Source: BMS3Bbin11 sp034659075 (GTDB taxonomy: Bacteria > Pseudomonadota > Gammaproteobacteria > BMS3Bbin11). From it: a stretch of DNA of 5,939 nucleotides. Below, in pieces: positions 5,752-5,939 of the stretch; position 1 is the stretch's first letter, and each line of letters starts with the position of its first letter. The stretch is from positions 1 through 5,939 of the forward strand of contig JAYEGM010000014.1 of NCBI GenBank assembly GCA_034659075.1. The letters run 5' to 3'. The position numbers and the translations under genes are program-made. The notes under the pieces were generated by a model. It was given only the letters and a program-made list of their open reading frames with translations, ran no database searches and had not been told where the DNA came from.

Positions 5752-5939
5752 ATGATAAAACTCTACGGCTTTGGTAATAATTTTGGCGTTGCCGACGCAA
5801 GCCCTTTTGTCCTGAAAGTAGATGCTTATATGCGGATGGCCGGCATTCAATTTGAAAATATACCGGGACTGGTAAATCTGCGAAAAGCACCAAAGGGTAA
5901 GCTGCCGTTCATTGATGATAATGGGAAAATAATTGCTGA
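5752..5939 (+). CDS. Glutathione S-transferase-like protein, N-terminal part only
   Basis: The frame runs from ATG 5752 through 62 codons and off the right edge; the last bases, which look like TGA, are out of frame (the final partial codon GA probably begins Asp or Glu). The visible part is a thioredoxin-like GST N-terminal domain: MIKLYGFG as the first strand, then ASPFVLKVDAYMRMAG (residues 16-31) as helix 1, APKGKLPF (46-53) with the conserved cis-proline strand, and IDDNGKIIA before the expected glutathione-contacting acidic-Ser pair. This resembles the GST subgroup with an xASPFCLKVE-type segment, in which a Cys is common from memory; here it is Val21. Substrate is unknown; such proteins conjugate or reduce compounds with glutathione, or serve non-catalytic roles. 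The 23-bp gap from the TtcA-like gene suggests one operon. Confidence 0.8.
   Translation, partial: MIKLYGFGNNFGVADASPFVLKVDAYMRMAGIQFENIPGLVNLRKAPKGKLPFIDDNGKIIA

Noticed and set aside
5934..5939. Stop codon TGA at the window end, making the GST-like gene a 62-residue complete protein
   Set aside because: From ATG 5752 the frame reads GCT then GA, so the TGA is out of phase and the gene simply runs off the edge.

Overview
The window looks like chromosomal DNA from a gamma- or beta-proteobacterium of moderate GC. This rests on the protein family variants (a MetF of the E. coli type, MetK, a eukaryote-like short S-adenosylhomocysteine hydrolase, a TtcA-family enzyme with CxxC pairs) and on Shine-Dalgarno-led genes. 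No phage, IS, CRISPR, tRNA or rRNA signature was seen. The species cannot be named from this sequence.

Layout, left to right. A strong rho-independent terminator (20-57) closes something outside the window. An AT-rich stretch with no convincing gene follows (58-225). Next, on +, comes a GGDEF protein (226-672) that carries the catalytic half of the domain but lacks its usual N-terminus. A four-helix membrane protein of unknown function follows on + (724-1158). A short convergent intergenic region then separates these from a minus-strand block read right to left: metK (4834-3650), ahcY (3592-2279) and metF (2124-1270). Divergent from metK, across 78 bp, a TtcA-family PP-loop enzyme (4913-5728) runs on +, followed 23 bp later by the start of a glutathione S-transferase-like gene cut by the window edge (5752-5939).

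The minus-strand block is most of the activated methyl cycle. MetK makes S-adenosylmethionine, methyltransferases turn it into S-adenosylhomocysteine, AhcY splits that into homocysteine and adenosine, and MetF supplies the 5-methyltetrahydrofolate that methionine synthase (not in this window) needs to remethylate homocysteine. The spacing (57 and 154 bp) fits one transcript started in the metK/ttcA-like divergent region. I see no SAM or SAH riboswitch.

The least ordinary parts are the 154-bp ahcY-metF spacer, built of 7-bp repeats in two inverted arms plus an 18-bp perfect palindrome, the apparently decayed 5' end of the GGDEF gene, and the altered histidine motif of the TtcA-like protein. 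I found no clear evidence of a previously undescribed multi-gene system; most of the window is core metabolism.
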